A stretch of 64,000 bases of DNA from Paludibacteraceae bacterium (lineage in GTDB: Bacteria; Bacteroidota; Bacteroidia; Bacteroidales; Paludibacteraceae): NCBI GenBank assembly GCA_016285885.1, contig JAEERP010000011.1:1-64000 (forward strand), read 5' to 3'. The notes under the pieces are model-generated. The model ran no database searches, had not been told where the DNA came from, and was given only the letters and a program-made list of their open reading frames with translations. Positions 42,891-50,486 of the stretch are shown here, piece by piece. Within the stretch, counting starts at the first letter, position 1. Every line of letters begins with the position of its first letter. The translations under genes and the position numbers were made by a program.

Positions 42891-44218
42891 TGTTCTTCCA
42901 ACCTATTTACATCGTTCATACACTCCGCGTCGCGCAGCAAAACGACCTCGCCATTCTCCTGGACCATCACCACCTTAGGGCGCATCATGATGAACTGCAT
43001 CCATTGCGTCACATTATAGGCACCCACATTATGGATCAGCAACAGGTCGTTCCTCTTCAGCGGAGGCAACATCACATTGTCACGAATCACGTCTATATTC
43101 ATGCACAAAGGGCCACACAACATCGTAGGCTCCACCTGAGAAGTGTTCTCATAGGTGGTGGTCACCTTATGGTTGTACCAGAAGGAGGTGAAGAGCAGGT
43201 TCACGCCCGCATCGATCACCGTGTTCAGACGACCATCCGCCATACGCTTATTGGTGATGACAGAGGCAAGCAGGAAGCCCGCATTGTCGACCAACGCGCG
43301 ACCCGTCTCGAGAATGATTTTCAGTTTCTTGCCGCCCGGGAATTTCGTGGTACGGAAGACGCTGGTGATGGTCTCCGCATAGTCGTCGAACGTCGGGCAG
43401 AGGTCCTCGCCCGTCAAGTAAGACGACTTCAACGTATTCTTGGAGGCAAAGCCGCCACCCATGTCCACATAGGCGATCGGCAAGCCCAGCTTCTCCATCG
43501 CATCCTTGGCCAAGAGGGAAAGTTTCTCCGCCTCGATGCGGTAGGCGTCGGCCGTCTGGATGAACGTGCCGATGTGGCAATGCAAGCCCACACAGTTCAG
43601 TTTACCCTCCGAGGCGATCTTCTCCAGGGCGTCCCACGCCTGCCCCGACTCCAGATTAAAGCCGAAGCGATTCCAAGGCGGATAGATCCCCACGTCCATG
43701 TTCACGCGGAGGGCCACCCTCGGTTTTATGTTTTTCTCTATGGAGAGATTGGTCAGTATGCGGAGTTCCTCCGTGTTGTCGATATGGATCAGGCTATCCC
43801 CCTCGATGGCCCTGAGCAAGTCCTGTTCACTCTTAGCGGGGCCGTTGAAGATGATGAGGTTGGAAGGCACACCGTTCGCGAGGGCTTTGTCGTATTCGAA
43901 GCCAGAGACCACCTCCGCCATGGAACCCTCCTCATGGAAGATGCGACAGACCGTGTTCAGGTAATTCGTTTTGTATGACCAAGCAAAACGGACATCCGGG
44001 TAGCGAGTAGAAAAAGCACGCACCGCCTCCCGCACGTTCTTCCGCAAGGTTCGCTCAGAAAAGACGAACAACGGAGAGCCGAAGCGGCTGCGCAGACAAT
44101 CCAAACCGACGCCATCGATTTCACTCTGAGACGCGACGACCACATTCTGTCCCGTCTTTCCAGGCATCGTTGGGACGATCCGTTTCAACATCGGTCTTTC
44201 GTACTGTTTCTTTTCCAT
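42875..44218 (-). CDS. PLP-dependent decarboxylase (DapDC/ODC group IV) with leader-like N-terminus
   Basis: The 447-residue protein is an alanine-racemase-fold decarboxylase: the PLP lysine is K83 in AWSYKTN; later motifs are GLHCHIGTF, YVDMGGGFA, ETGRALV and CGPLCMNID. The substrate group (diaminopimelate, ornithine/arginine or a conjugate) cannot be told. Unusually, the first 25 residues carry MEKKQYERPMLKRIVPT before the fold. Y6-E-R-P-M-L11 is a YxxPxL motif, the docking signature that PqqD-like RRE domains bind in lasso-peptide leaders, and a PqqD-like gene sits two genes upstream. It starts 1 base after the ATP-grasp gene and overlaps the transporter-peptidase gene. Confidence 0.9.
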   Translation of the reverse strand: MEKKQYERPMLKRIVPTMPGKTGQNVVVASQSEIDGVGLDCLRSRFGSPLFVFSERTLRKNVREAVRAFSTRYPDVRFAWSYKTNYLNTVCRIFHEEGSMAEVVSGFEYDKALANGVPSNLIIFNGPAKSEQDLLRAIEGDSLIHIDNTEELRILTNLSIEKNIKPRVALRVNMDVGIYPPWNRFGFNLESGQAWDALEKIASEGKLNCVGLHCHIGTFIQTADAYRIEAEKLSLLAKDAMEKLGLPIAYVDMGGGFASKNTLKSSYLTGEDLCPTFDDYAETITSVFRTTKFPGGKKLKIILETGRALVDNAGFLLASVITNKRMADGRLNTVIDAGVNLLFTSFWYNHKVTTTYENTSQVEPTMLCGPLCMNIDVIRDNVMLPPLKRNDLLLIHNVGAYNVTQWMQFIMMRPKVVMVQENGEVVLLRDAECMNDVNRLEEQCSII

Positions 44219-44219
44219 A

Positions 44220-45263
44220 TCACATTTCTCCTTTCACCGAGAATTGACCAAACTCAGATTGGTTGACCACCATATCCCAGGAGTAGCGGATGAACATCTT
44301 CCCCACCTCATAATGGGTAGAAGCTGCAGGCGTCTCGCCCAAAGCCAATTGAGCCACCTGTTCCGGTATATTCTCCCCCGCGGCGGTCGCCAAATAGACC
44401 CAAGCCGGCATTCTAGGATTTATTTCGATGAGGTATAGGACATTATCATCCCCCCTCAGCAATTCAAGTTCGAAAGCCCCCATCCAACAAGTTGTTTCGA
44501 CGAAGCGGCGCGCCAAATCCATCAATTGATCATCCTTGATGGTCACGCCAGCCCATGCCTTCCCCTTATCAGTAAGGAACTGCTTATGCATTGGCACACA
44601 AGACAATAGGTTACCCTTCCCGTCGCCTGCGCCCACCACATTAAACTCAGCGCCCGGTATATATTGTTGGGCGATGACAGGAGCACCCCATTTAGCCATC
44701 AGGTTCCAGAAATAGGTGACGGCCTGTTCCCGATAGCCCGCGTAGTAAGCCTCGTAGAAATTCCCCTTCATCATGATTGGGTAGCGCAGATCAACCTCCG
44801 AAGAGATGAGGTCCTCCACCGTATTGCAACGAACGCTCTTCGGCACATTGAAGCCCATCTTCGCTCCGAAGTCGGCCAAGCGGTATTTCTGTCTGGAATC
44901 AAACTGATCGATCGTAGGCAAGCAGACATGGATGCCCATATCCTCCAGTTTACTTCTGATTTTTATGTAAATAAATAACTCTGAATCCAAATTTGGTATG
45001 ATGATATCGACGTGCTCCCGCTCTTGGATATAACGCAGTCTGTCCAAAAAGGTCCACATACCCTCGCTTGGGAAGGGGAGCAGATAGGAGACATCCACAA
45101 TATCCTTCATGTAAGCGCCCGGTTCCAAGGAGCCATAACATAGTCCGACCATGCGGACATCGGCGAAGCTAGATTGTCTCAGGCTTCGTGCGACACCGAC
45201 TCCCGGGCCCGGATTATCCGTCGCGTTCATTCCACTTATTGCGATCACCAACTTACTCATCAA
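44220..45263 (-). CDS. ATP-grasp ligase
   Basis: The 347-residue protein is a carbamoyl-phosphate-synthase-like ATP-grasp enzyme: N-terminal Rossmann half (VIAISGMNATDNPGPGVGVA), LPTIDQFDSRQKYRLADF, the ATP-grasp lysine region RYPIMMKGNFYEAY, and the metal-binding ELELLRGDDNVLYLIEINPR. Such ligases activate a carboxylate as an acyl phosphate and join it to an amine or thiol. It overlaps the PqqD-like gene by 4 bases and precedes the PLP enzyme by 1 base. The substrates are unknown. Confidence 0.9.
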   Translation of the reverse strand: MMSKLVIAISGMNATDNPGPGVGVARSLRQSSFADVRMVGLCYGSLEPGAYMKDIVDVSYLLPFPSEGMWTFLDRLRYIQEREHVDIIIPNLDSELFIYIKIRSKLEDMGIHVCLPTIDQFDSRQKYRLADFGAKMGFNVPKSVRCNTVEDLISSEVDLRYPIMMKGNFYEAYYAGYREQAVTYFWNLMAKWGAPVIAQQYIPGAEFNVVGAGDGKGNLLSCVPMHKQFLTDKGKAWAGVTIKDDQLMDLARRFVETTCWMGAFELELLRGDDNVLYLIEINPRMPAWVYLATAAGENIPEQVAQLALGETPAASTHYEVGKMFIRYSWDMVVNQSEFGQFSVKGEM

Positions 45264-45502
45264 TCCTCCAAGATTCTATATTTCCGCAACAAATAGAAGA
45301 AATCGTCCACATCCGCTTCCAGGGAAGAGGCTTCCACGTCATACTCGGATAAAAATCGGGCGTAAATATCCGATTTTGAACATCCTTTCTCCAACAAGGT
45401 TAAGACCAACCTTGCCGTCTGGTTTATGGAAAAGCTCTCACCCGTCATGGAATTGAACACATACCCAGAATCATTTATTATCATTCCCGCGACCAATTTC
45501 AT
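45260..45502 (-). CDS. PqqD-like protein (RRE-type)
   Basis: The 80-residue protein has the winged-helix PqqD pattern: GYVFNSMTGESFSINQTARL, LVLTLLEKGCSKSDIYARFL, then VDDFFYLLRKYRIL. PqqD-like domains bind leader peptides and present them to modifying enzymes in RiPP pathways. It is the first gene of a four-gene coupled operon, and no radical-SAM or cyclase partner is encoded. Its likely partner is the YxxPxL-bearing N-terminus of the decarboxylase two genes on. That pairing is inference. Confidence 0.85.
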   Translation of the reverse strand: MKLVAGMIINDSGYVFNSMTGESFSINQTARLVLTLLEKGCSKSDIYARFLSEYDVEASSLEADVDDFFYLLRKYRILED

Positions 45503-45642
45503 ACTACTAAGAGAATACTACGAAGGCTAATGTACACATATCTGAGCAAATTAACTACTATTTTTCAACGAATATATATAATTTCACAAGGAATTTATTC
45601 CATGAATAAAAGATACGGTTCCATGGGACCACCCAACGATTC

Positions 45643-46110
45643 TCATTCCAGCCGCCAACGGATCCTACAGACACCCCCTTCGTACGAAGAAGAGAGCACC
45701 TTGAAACGCCCCAACTCGCTGGTGTTCTCCACATGGGCGCCCACACAAGGGCAGGCATCGTACGAGCCTATTTTGACGATGCGCAAATCGCCACTGGCAT
45801 GGTCCGGGAGCTTCGACAGATCAAACAGTTTCTCCGCCTCCACCCGCGGCATATACTCGCAGTACACGGGAAGATGTTGGGCGATCACCTCGTTCACACG
45901 GGTCTCCAACTCAGCGATCTGCTGCTCCGTCAAGTCCGACGGCAAGAGATAATCGCACTTCGATTTCTTGCGCTCCACATGTGCGGAGACTGCCCTGCCG
46001 CATCCGAACATCCGCACCATGGTCTGGTTGAGCAGATGCTCCGCCGTATGGGAAGGCGCGATTCCCTGATCCCTGAATTTCTGACTCGCCTGATTCGTCG
46101 CTTCCATCAC
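45643..46110 (-). CDS. AlaX-like tRNA editing domain protein
   Basis: The 155-residue protein carries the second-additional-domain editing motifs of alanyl/threonyl-tRNA synthetases: HTAEH (H21, H25) and CPCVGAH (C122, H126). It should hydrolyse mischarged tRNAs, typically Ser-tRNA(Ala), in trans. The length suits short AlaX proteins. It overlaps the upstream M16-like gene by 4 bases. The 140-base gap to the PqqD-like gene on the same strand has no clear T-run terminator. Confidence 0.88.
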   Translation of the reverse strand: MMEATNQASQKFRDQGIAPSHTAEHLLNQTMVRMFGCGRAVSAHVERKKSKCDYLLPSDLTEQQIAELETRVNEVIAQHLPVYCEYMPRVEAEKLFDLSKLPDHASGDLRIVKIGSYDACPCVGAHVENTSELGRFKVLSSSYEGGVCRIRWRLE

Positions 46111-47393
46111 TTCATTTTTTGGCCGGCCACAGAGACGCAGAAGTGGTCCATGTCGAAGTACTTCCGCGCCAAGCCGAGTAATTCGTCCGCCGTGACGGAC
46201 AATATGGTTTCTTCACTTTTCCTGTAAAATTCAGTGCCATCGATCCCCTGCGTAAGGAAGGAGATGTAAGTATCCACGAACGAGAAGGATCCATCCACGA
46301 TCCTGGCGTTCTCCCCCAGCATATAACTGCGGACAGCATCGAGCTCGTCGTCCGAAATCCTTGTTTCACGCAATCGGTCCAGTTCCTTCCTGATCTCAGA
46401 GATGGTAGGCTCCACGAATTGGGTAGCCGTCTGGGTGGAGATCAAGAAACGTCCCGTGGAAGGGTGCGTCATGACATACGAACCGATGCCATAAGTGTAA
46501 CCTTTTTCCTCCCGTATGTTAGTCATCAAACGGCTACCGAAATAGCCGCCCAAGACAGTGTTCAGGACAGAGAACGGATGATAATCCGCATCCTTGGCGG
46601 ACATGCACAAACGTCCGATGTAGATGGCGGACTGGACGCTATCGGATTTCTCCTCGAAGCAATAGTTGGTGTTCATCTCGTCCGAGACGTAGATAGAGCC
46701 TTCCTGATGGAAGGAAGCACCCGTACGAACCGCACCCAACGTGTTGTCAATCAGGTTACGCACATCGTCATCCACCTTGCCGGAGACGATGATGTCACAA
46801 TCCTCCATCGTATAGTGACGTTGATGGAACGTCCGGAGCTGATCCGTATCCAGTTTGTCGAAATCTTCCAGAACCGCAGACGAGCCATACAAGCTTTTCG
46901 GACCGAACAAGGCCGCATTCAGATTGCGGCTGGCAAGATTGGTAACCCTCTCATTCAGAATCAAATAATGTTGTTTCCGCTTGTTCAGGGAAGTTTGGAA
47001 CTCCCGCTCCGAGTAGGCCGGTTCCGTGACGATCTCCGTCAAGAGCCTCAACATAGGGTCGAGATGCCTCGTCAGGGTGTAGAGCGTGACGCAAGCAGAC
47101 TCGTACGAGACATTGACGGAAAGAGACGCGCCATGGGAGTCCAACAGGTCAGCGATCTCAGCGGAGGAATGGGTACGGGACCCCTCCCGCAACAATTGAC
47201 CCGCGAAGCTCGCCACGAGCAACTGCGGCTGCAAGAGCGTCCCAGCCTTGAAGAGGCAGTCGATGCGAACAATATCCTCATCACCGAACGGCAGTTCATA
47301 CAACATCGCCCCGTTCCGCAAGCGGGCGGACGAAGCCTTTGGGAAGGAAAAACCAGTCACAAGCCCCATGTCAGGGCACACACTACGATCCAT
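46107..47393 (-). CDS. M16-fold protein without the catalytic motif
   Basis: The 428-residue protein has the M16 layout: an N-terminal half with LRNGAMLYELPFGDEDIVRIDCLFKAG in the usual place, and a C-terminal half with REEKGYTYGIGSYV. Where catalytic members have HxxEH, this one reads LVASFAGQLLREGSRTHS. It is therefore probably a non-catalytic M16 subunit or binding protein, as found in paired M16 systems. It has no signal peptide. It lies 6 bases after kdsB and overlaps the AlaX gene by 4. Confidence 0.88.
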   Translation of the reverse strand: MDRSVCPDMGLVTGFSFPKASSARLRNGAMLYELPFGDEDIVRIDCLFKAGTLLQPQLLVASFAGQLLREGSRTHSSAEIADLLDSHGASLSVNVSYESACVTLYTLTRHLDPMLRLLTEIVTEPAYSEREFQTSLNKRKQHYLILNERVTNLASRNLNAALFGPKSLYGSSAVLEDFDKLDTDQLRTFHQRHYTMEDCDIIVSGKVDDDVRNLIDNTLGAVRTGASFHQEGSIYVSDEMNTNYCFEEKSDSVQSAIYIGRLCMSAKDADYHPFSVLNTVLGGYFGSRLMTNIREEKGYTYGIGSYVMTHPSTGRFLISTQTATQFVEPTISEIRKELDRLRETRISDDELDAVRSYMLGENARIVDGSFSFVDTYISFLTQGIDGTEFYRKSEETILSVTADELLGLARKYFDMDHFCVSVAGQKMK

Positions 47394-47399
47394 ACATCA

Positions 47400-48170
47400 T
47401 CATTTTTTAAGTTCCCTGTCACGAAGGAACTGCTCTGCCCTCGCCAGGTCTTCAGGCGTATCGATACCGATGGTCTCCACATGGGTGATACCCACCTTGA
47501 TTTTATAACCGTTCTCGATCCAACGGAGCTGTTCCAGCGACTCGACCAATTCCAGCGAGGACTGGGGCAATCGAGTGATCTCGGCCAGCACATCCGCACG
47601 GTAGGCGTACAATCCGATGTGCTTGTAATAGGTGTGTAGGGAGAGCCACTCCTTCGTCTCCGCCCCACGTTTGTAAGGGATGACCGAACGGCTGAAGTAG
47701 ATCGCCTCGCTATTCTTGTTGATCACCACCTTCGGCGAATTAGGATTGAACAAAGCCGCCTCGCCATCCGCTACGGTAAAAGGCTTGACAAGCGTCGCCA
47801 ACTGCGTGTTCGGATCGTCGAAACAGGCGCACAGGCTCTCGATCTGCTCAGGTTGGATGAAAGGCTCATCGCCCTGAATATTGATGACCACACGCCTACC
47901 CGACCCTGTCTTACCATAGGCCTCGAAGCAACGGTCCGTACCGCTCTTATGCTGGTCGGAGGTCATCACGACCTTGCCCCCAAAGGCAGTGACAGCATCG
48001 AAGATACGCTGATCATCGGTCGCCACGCAGACAGCGTCCAGCACCTTGGAGACTTGCTCATACACACGTTGAATCATGCTCTTCCCGCCAATCTCCACCA
48101 AGGGCTTGCCCGGGAAACGGGTGGAGGCATATCTGGCAGGGATTATCCCTATAAAATCACTCTTATCCAT
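47400..48170 (-). CDS. kdsB: 3-deoxy-manno-octulosonate cytidylyltransferase
   Basis: The 256-residue nucleotidyltransferase opens with FIGIIPARYASTRFPGKPLV and has VATDDQRI, VVINIQGDEPFIQPEQI and the Asp/Lys active-site regions of KdsB. It activates Kdo as CMP-Kdo for lipopolysaccharide inner-core synthesis in the cytoplasm. It is first in an operon with the M16-like and AlaX-like genes. A -7 match (TACCTTTG, minus 48198-48191) sits 21 bases upstream of the start. Confidence 0.98.
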   Translation of the reverse strand: MDKSDFIGIIPARYASTRFPGKPLVEIGGKSMIQRVYEQVSKVLDAVCVATDDQRIFDAVTAFGGKVVMTSDQHKSGTDRCFEAYGKTGSGRRVVINIQGDEPFIQPEQIESLCACFDDPNTQLATLVKPFTVADGEAALFNPNSPKVVINKNSEAIYFSRSVIPYKRGAETKEWLSLHTYYKHIGLYAYRADVLAEITRLPQSSLELVESLEQLRWIENGYKIKVGITHVETIGIDTPEDLARAEQFLRDRELKK

Positions 48171-48190
48171 AACATCTTCATTAAGATGAG

Positions 48191-48198
48191 CAAAGGTA
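48191..48198 (-). promoter_or_regulatory. candidate -7 element for kdsB
   Basis: Minus-strand TACCTTTG fits TAnnTTTG; -33 not clear. Confidence 0.5.
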
Positions 48199-48273
48199 AC
48201 AATAATGATAGATAGTAAGAAAATTTAGGGGAAAAAGTAAAGGGGAAGGAGGCGTTTTCGTATGCGATCGGGC

Positions 48274-48349
48274 AAAAAAATAGTGTGCAAAAATCTCACG
48301 ACTTCTGCACACCCACCTTAACTATGAAAAAATCTACCTGTTTTGTTTG
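48274..48349 (-). ncRNA. candidate small RNA upstream of kdsB
   Basis: A consensus promoter (48386-48355) would start a minus-strand transcript near 48349. About 75 bases on, a stem GTGTGCA/TGCACAC (48312-48306 with 48289-48283) is followed by TATTTTTTT (48282-48274), a good terminator. No ATG-started frame lies inside. The RNA ends about 100 bases before kdsB, which has its own -7 motif, so it is best read as a free small RNA; a terminated kdsB leader is the alternative. Confidence 0.5.
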
Positions 48350-48354
48350 CGTTA

Positions 48355-48386
48355 CAAAGTTAACTTTCATTTTTCATTTCGCCAAA
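48355..48386 (-). promoter_or_regulatory. consensus promoter of the candidate small RNA
   Basis: Minus strand: TTTG (48386-48383), a 20-base spacer and TAACTTTG (48362-48355). All positions match the Bacteroidetes consensus. Confidence 0.65.
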
Positions 48387-48600
48387 TAAAAATAGTATTT
48401 ATCGTCATTTTTTCGCAGAAAATATAGATTCTACAAAAACTATATATATATCAAGATGACGATTAAAAATGGTTCGAAAAGTTGGAAAAATAAATAAAAA
48501 TGACGAATATTGCAATAGAAAAGAAAGTGGGTAAACCGCACCTTCCCGTCGAAGAGGTGGTGAGGAGTGTAAGCAAAAAAATAAGGGATCACTAATTATC
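48387..48600. other. AT-rich leader before the secreted-protein gene
   Basis: This stretch holds TATATATAT and A-rich tracts and a GAAAGTGGGTAAACCGCACC segment, but no gene and no clear promoter for the plus-strand gene at 48601. Confidence 0.4.
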
Positions 48601-49719
48601 ATGAATAAGACAAAACCAACATTTAGAATGAAGAAGGAAATTATCGCACTCGTTATGACACTTATCGGATGCCAATGGGCATTGTCACAAGGCAGTACCA
48701 ACCAAGAGGAGAATAAGTTTTGGCGAGAAGATATATTTTTCAAAAGCAACTATTCCAACGTCGAGTTCTCGAACGTGAATGGATTCCTCATGCTTGCGAA
48801 CACCATCAGGACCTACCAAAACGAGAGTCTGAAGAAGAACACAAAAAACAGCAATGACCAGCTAAGTTTCTCCTCTCCATGGGACTTCTCCAACCTATAC
48901 AGCTCCACCATCAGCACCATCAACACGGCCAAATACACCAGCTACAAAATCGTGGAGTGGCTGAACACGGTAGAGGATGACTTGAGCGAATTATCCGCCG
49001 CCTCCTACTTCTATCGCTACAAATCCGGGCGCATAGAGAAAGACACGCGCTATACAGGGATAAGCCGGAAGGGAGACTCCCTCATGAAAGTCGCCTTACC
49101 CATGCTGGAGGAGTTCGCCAGCGTGATCCGCTACGACAACAACATTGCGGAACTCAACCCCAAAATCACCGTCTACCTCTCATGGGTGGACGGAATCATC
49201 AACGAACAATTCGCCTGGCTGAATAACAAGACAAAAAAATCATACGGCTACCTCACCGCGAAGGTCTCTCCATTCGACTTCCGCCACACGGTTCGCACCT
49301 ATGAAAACAAAAAGAAAACGGGCAAGACCCTATTCCAAACAGGCTGCGGCATGGTCTACGACAGCTGGCACTGCCATGCGAACGTCAAATGCGAATACCC
49401 CTTCTTCCGATCCATGTGCCAAACCATCCTGGACCAATACCTGAAGGGATCGGCCGGAAAGGATGAATGTCTCAAGGAATACCTCAGTTCCTCCCTGTTC
49501 CTCGCCTATTGCAAGGAGAAGGGAGGCAATGAGCTCTATCAAATCGAGTTGGAGAACCGGCTCTGTTCCTTCAACAACGAAGAGGGTAAAAAGTGCAGCA
49601 AACCAACCTTCATAGAGTTTCAAGAGGAGTTCTCCAGAGTCTATGCAGCGAAAGGCAACAGGAACAAGATGGACGTGCTCTGCAAAAAGATGCAGGACTT
49701 CTTTAAAGACAACAAATAA
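48601..49719 (+). CDS. secreted protein of unknown function
   Basis: The 372-residue protein has an export signal (KEIIALVMTLIGCQWALSQG). Translation may start at 48601 or at an in-frame ATG at 48628, which gives the cleaner signal peptide. The body is helical and charged, with eight cysteines mainly in the last 150 residues (e.g. GCGMVYDSWHCHANVKCEYPF and FNNEEGKKCSKP). I do not recognise the family. It is followed after 10 bases by the AlkD-like gene and is probably cotranscribed with it. Confidence 0.72.
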   Translation: MNKTKPTFRMKKEIIALVMTLIGCQWALSQGSTNQEENKFWREDIFFKSNYSNVEFSNVNGFLMLANTIRTYQNESLKKNTKNSNDQLSFSSPWDFSNLYSSTISTINTAKYTSYKIVEWLNTVEDDLSELSAASYFYRYKSGRIEKDTRYTGISRKGDSLMKVALPMLEEFASVIRYDNNIAELNPKITVYLSWVDGIINEQFAWLNNKTKKSYGYLTAKVSPFDFRHTVRTYENKKKTGKTLFQTGCGMVYDSWHCHANVKCEYPFFRSMCQTILDQYLKGSAGKDECLKEYLSSSLFLAYCKEKGGNELYQIELENRLCSFNNEEGKKCSKPTFIEFQEEFSRVYAAKGNRNKMDVLCKKMQDFFKDNK

Positions 49720-49729
49720 ATCCCCTACC

Positions 49730-50434
49730 ATGAGCAATCTTCAGGAAGAGATGATGGCGCGCAAGGACGAGGCACAAGCCCGCCACCTCTCCCGCTTTTT
49801 CAAGACAGGGCCGGGGCAATACGGGGAGGGAGACCTCTTCCTAGGAATTAAAGTGCCCACGACCAGGGAGATCGTCAAGCAACAATGGAAGAGCACCAGC
49901 TTCGACGAGTTGGAGGAGTGCGTCGCCTCCCCCTACCACGAAATCCGCCTAGCGGCGCTGCTGATACTCATACAGATCTTCAGCCATGCAAAGGGCGACC
50001 CCGACATGCGGAAGAGGTGCGTGGATTTCTACCTCAGCCACACCGCCCACATCAACAACTGGGACCTCGTCGACCTCACCTGCTACGAGATCATCGGCAC
50101 GTGGCTCCTCGACAAAGACCGCACCCTACTCTACGAACTAGCGGAGAAGGGCAAGACCATCTGGGAGCAACGCATCGGCATCGTCAGCACCATGAAGTTC
50201 ATCCGTAACGGAGAGACCGACGACACCTTCCGAATAGCGGACATACTGCTCCACCACCCGCACGACCTCATACAGAAAGCGACGGGCTGGCTCCTGCGGG
50301 AGGCGGGGAAGAAGGATGTCGGGAAGCTAAAAGAGTACCTCTCCACCCGCTACCAGACAATGCCAAGGACCACCCTGAGATACGCCATCGAGAAATTCCC
50401 GGAAGAGGAGAGGAAGGCGTATTTGAAAAAATAA
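49730..50434 (+). CDS. DNA alkylation repair protein (AlkD-like)
   Basis: From ATG 49730 the protein is 234 residues of HEAT-like repeats with the AlkD pattern: FFKTGPGQYGEGDLFLGIKV, HEIRLAALLILI, NNWDLVDLTCYEIIG, WEQRIGIVSTMKFI and LIQKATGWLLREAG. The Trp-Asp (NNWDLVD) and the later Trp/Arg positions of the DNA glycosylase are present. It excises N3- and N7-alkylated purines. The frame is open upstream inside the preceding gene, but the protein starts at MSNLQEEM. It ends at a bidirectional terminator. Confidence 0.9.
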   Translation: MSNLQEEMMARKDEAQARHLSRFFKTGPGQYGEGDLFLGIKVPTTREIVKQQWKSTSFDELEECVASPYHEIRLAALLILIQIFSHAKGDPDMRKRCVDFYLSHTAHINNWDLVDLTCYEIIGTWLLDKDRTLLYELAEKGKTIWEQRIGIVSTMKFIRNGETDDTFRIADILLHHPHDLIQKATGWLLREAGKKDVGKLKEYLSTRYQTMPRTTLRYAIEKFPEEERKAYLKK

Positions 50435-50468
50435 AAAGGCAGACAATACTCACCGTTGTCTGCCTTTT
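50434..50468. terminator. bidirectional terminator between convergent genes
   Basis: AAAAGGCAGACAA (50434-50446) pairs with TTGTCTGCCTTTT (50456-50468) around a 9-base loop. T residues follow in the plus direction and a long A-run (T-run on the minus strand) in the other, so it serves both the AlkD-like gene and the giant repeat gene. Confidence 0.9.
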
Positions 50469-50486
50469 ACTTAAGCCTGATCAGCC

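Noticed and set aside
42815..43978. A 387-codon plus-strand frame over the PLP decarboxylase gene
   Set aside because: It is Arg/His-rich and featureless, while the minus-strand frame has all catalytic motifs.
46419..47639. A 406-codon plus-strand frame across the M16-like and kdsB genes
   Set aside because: It spans the junction of two recognised minus-strand genes and has no domain of its own.
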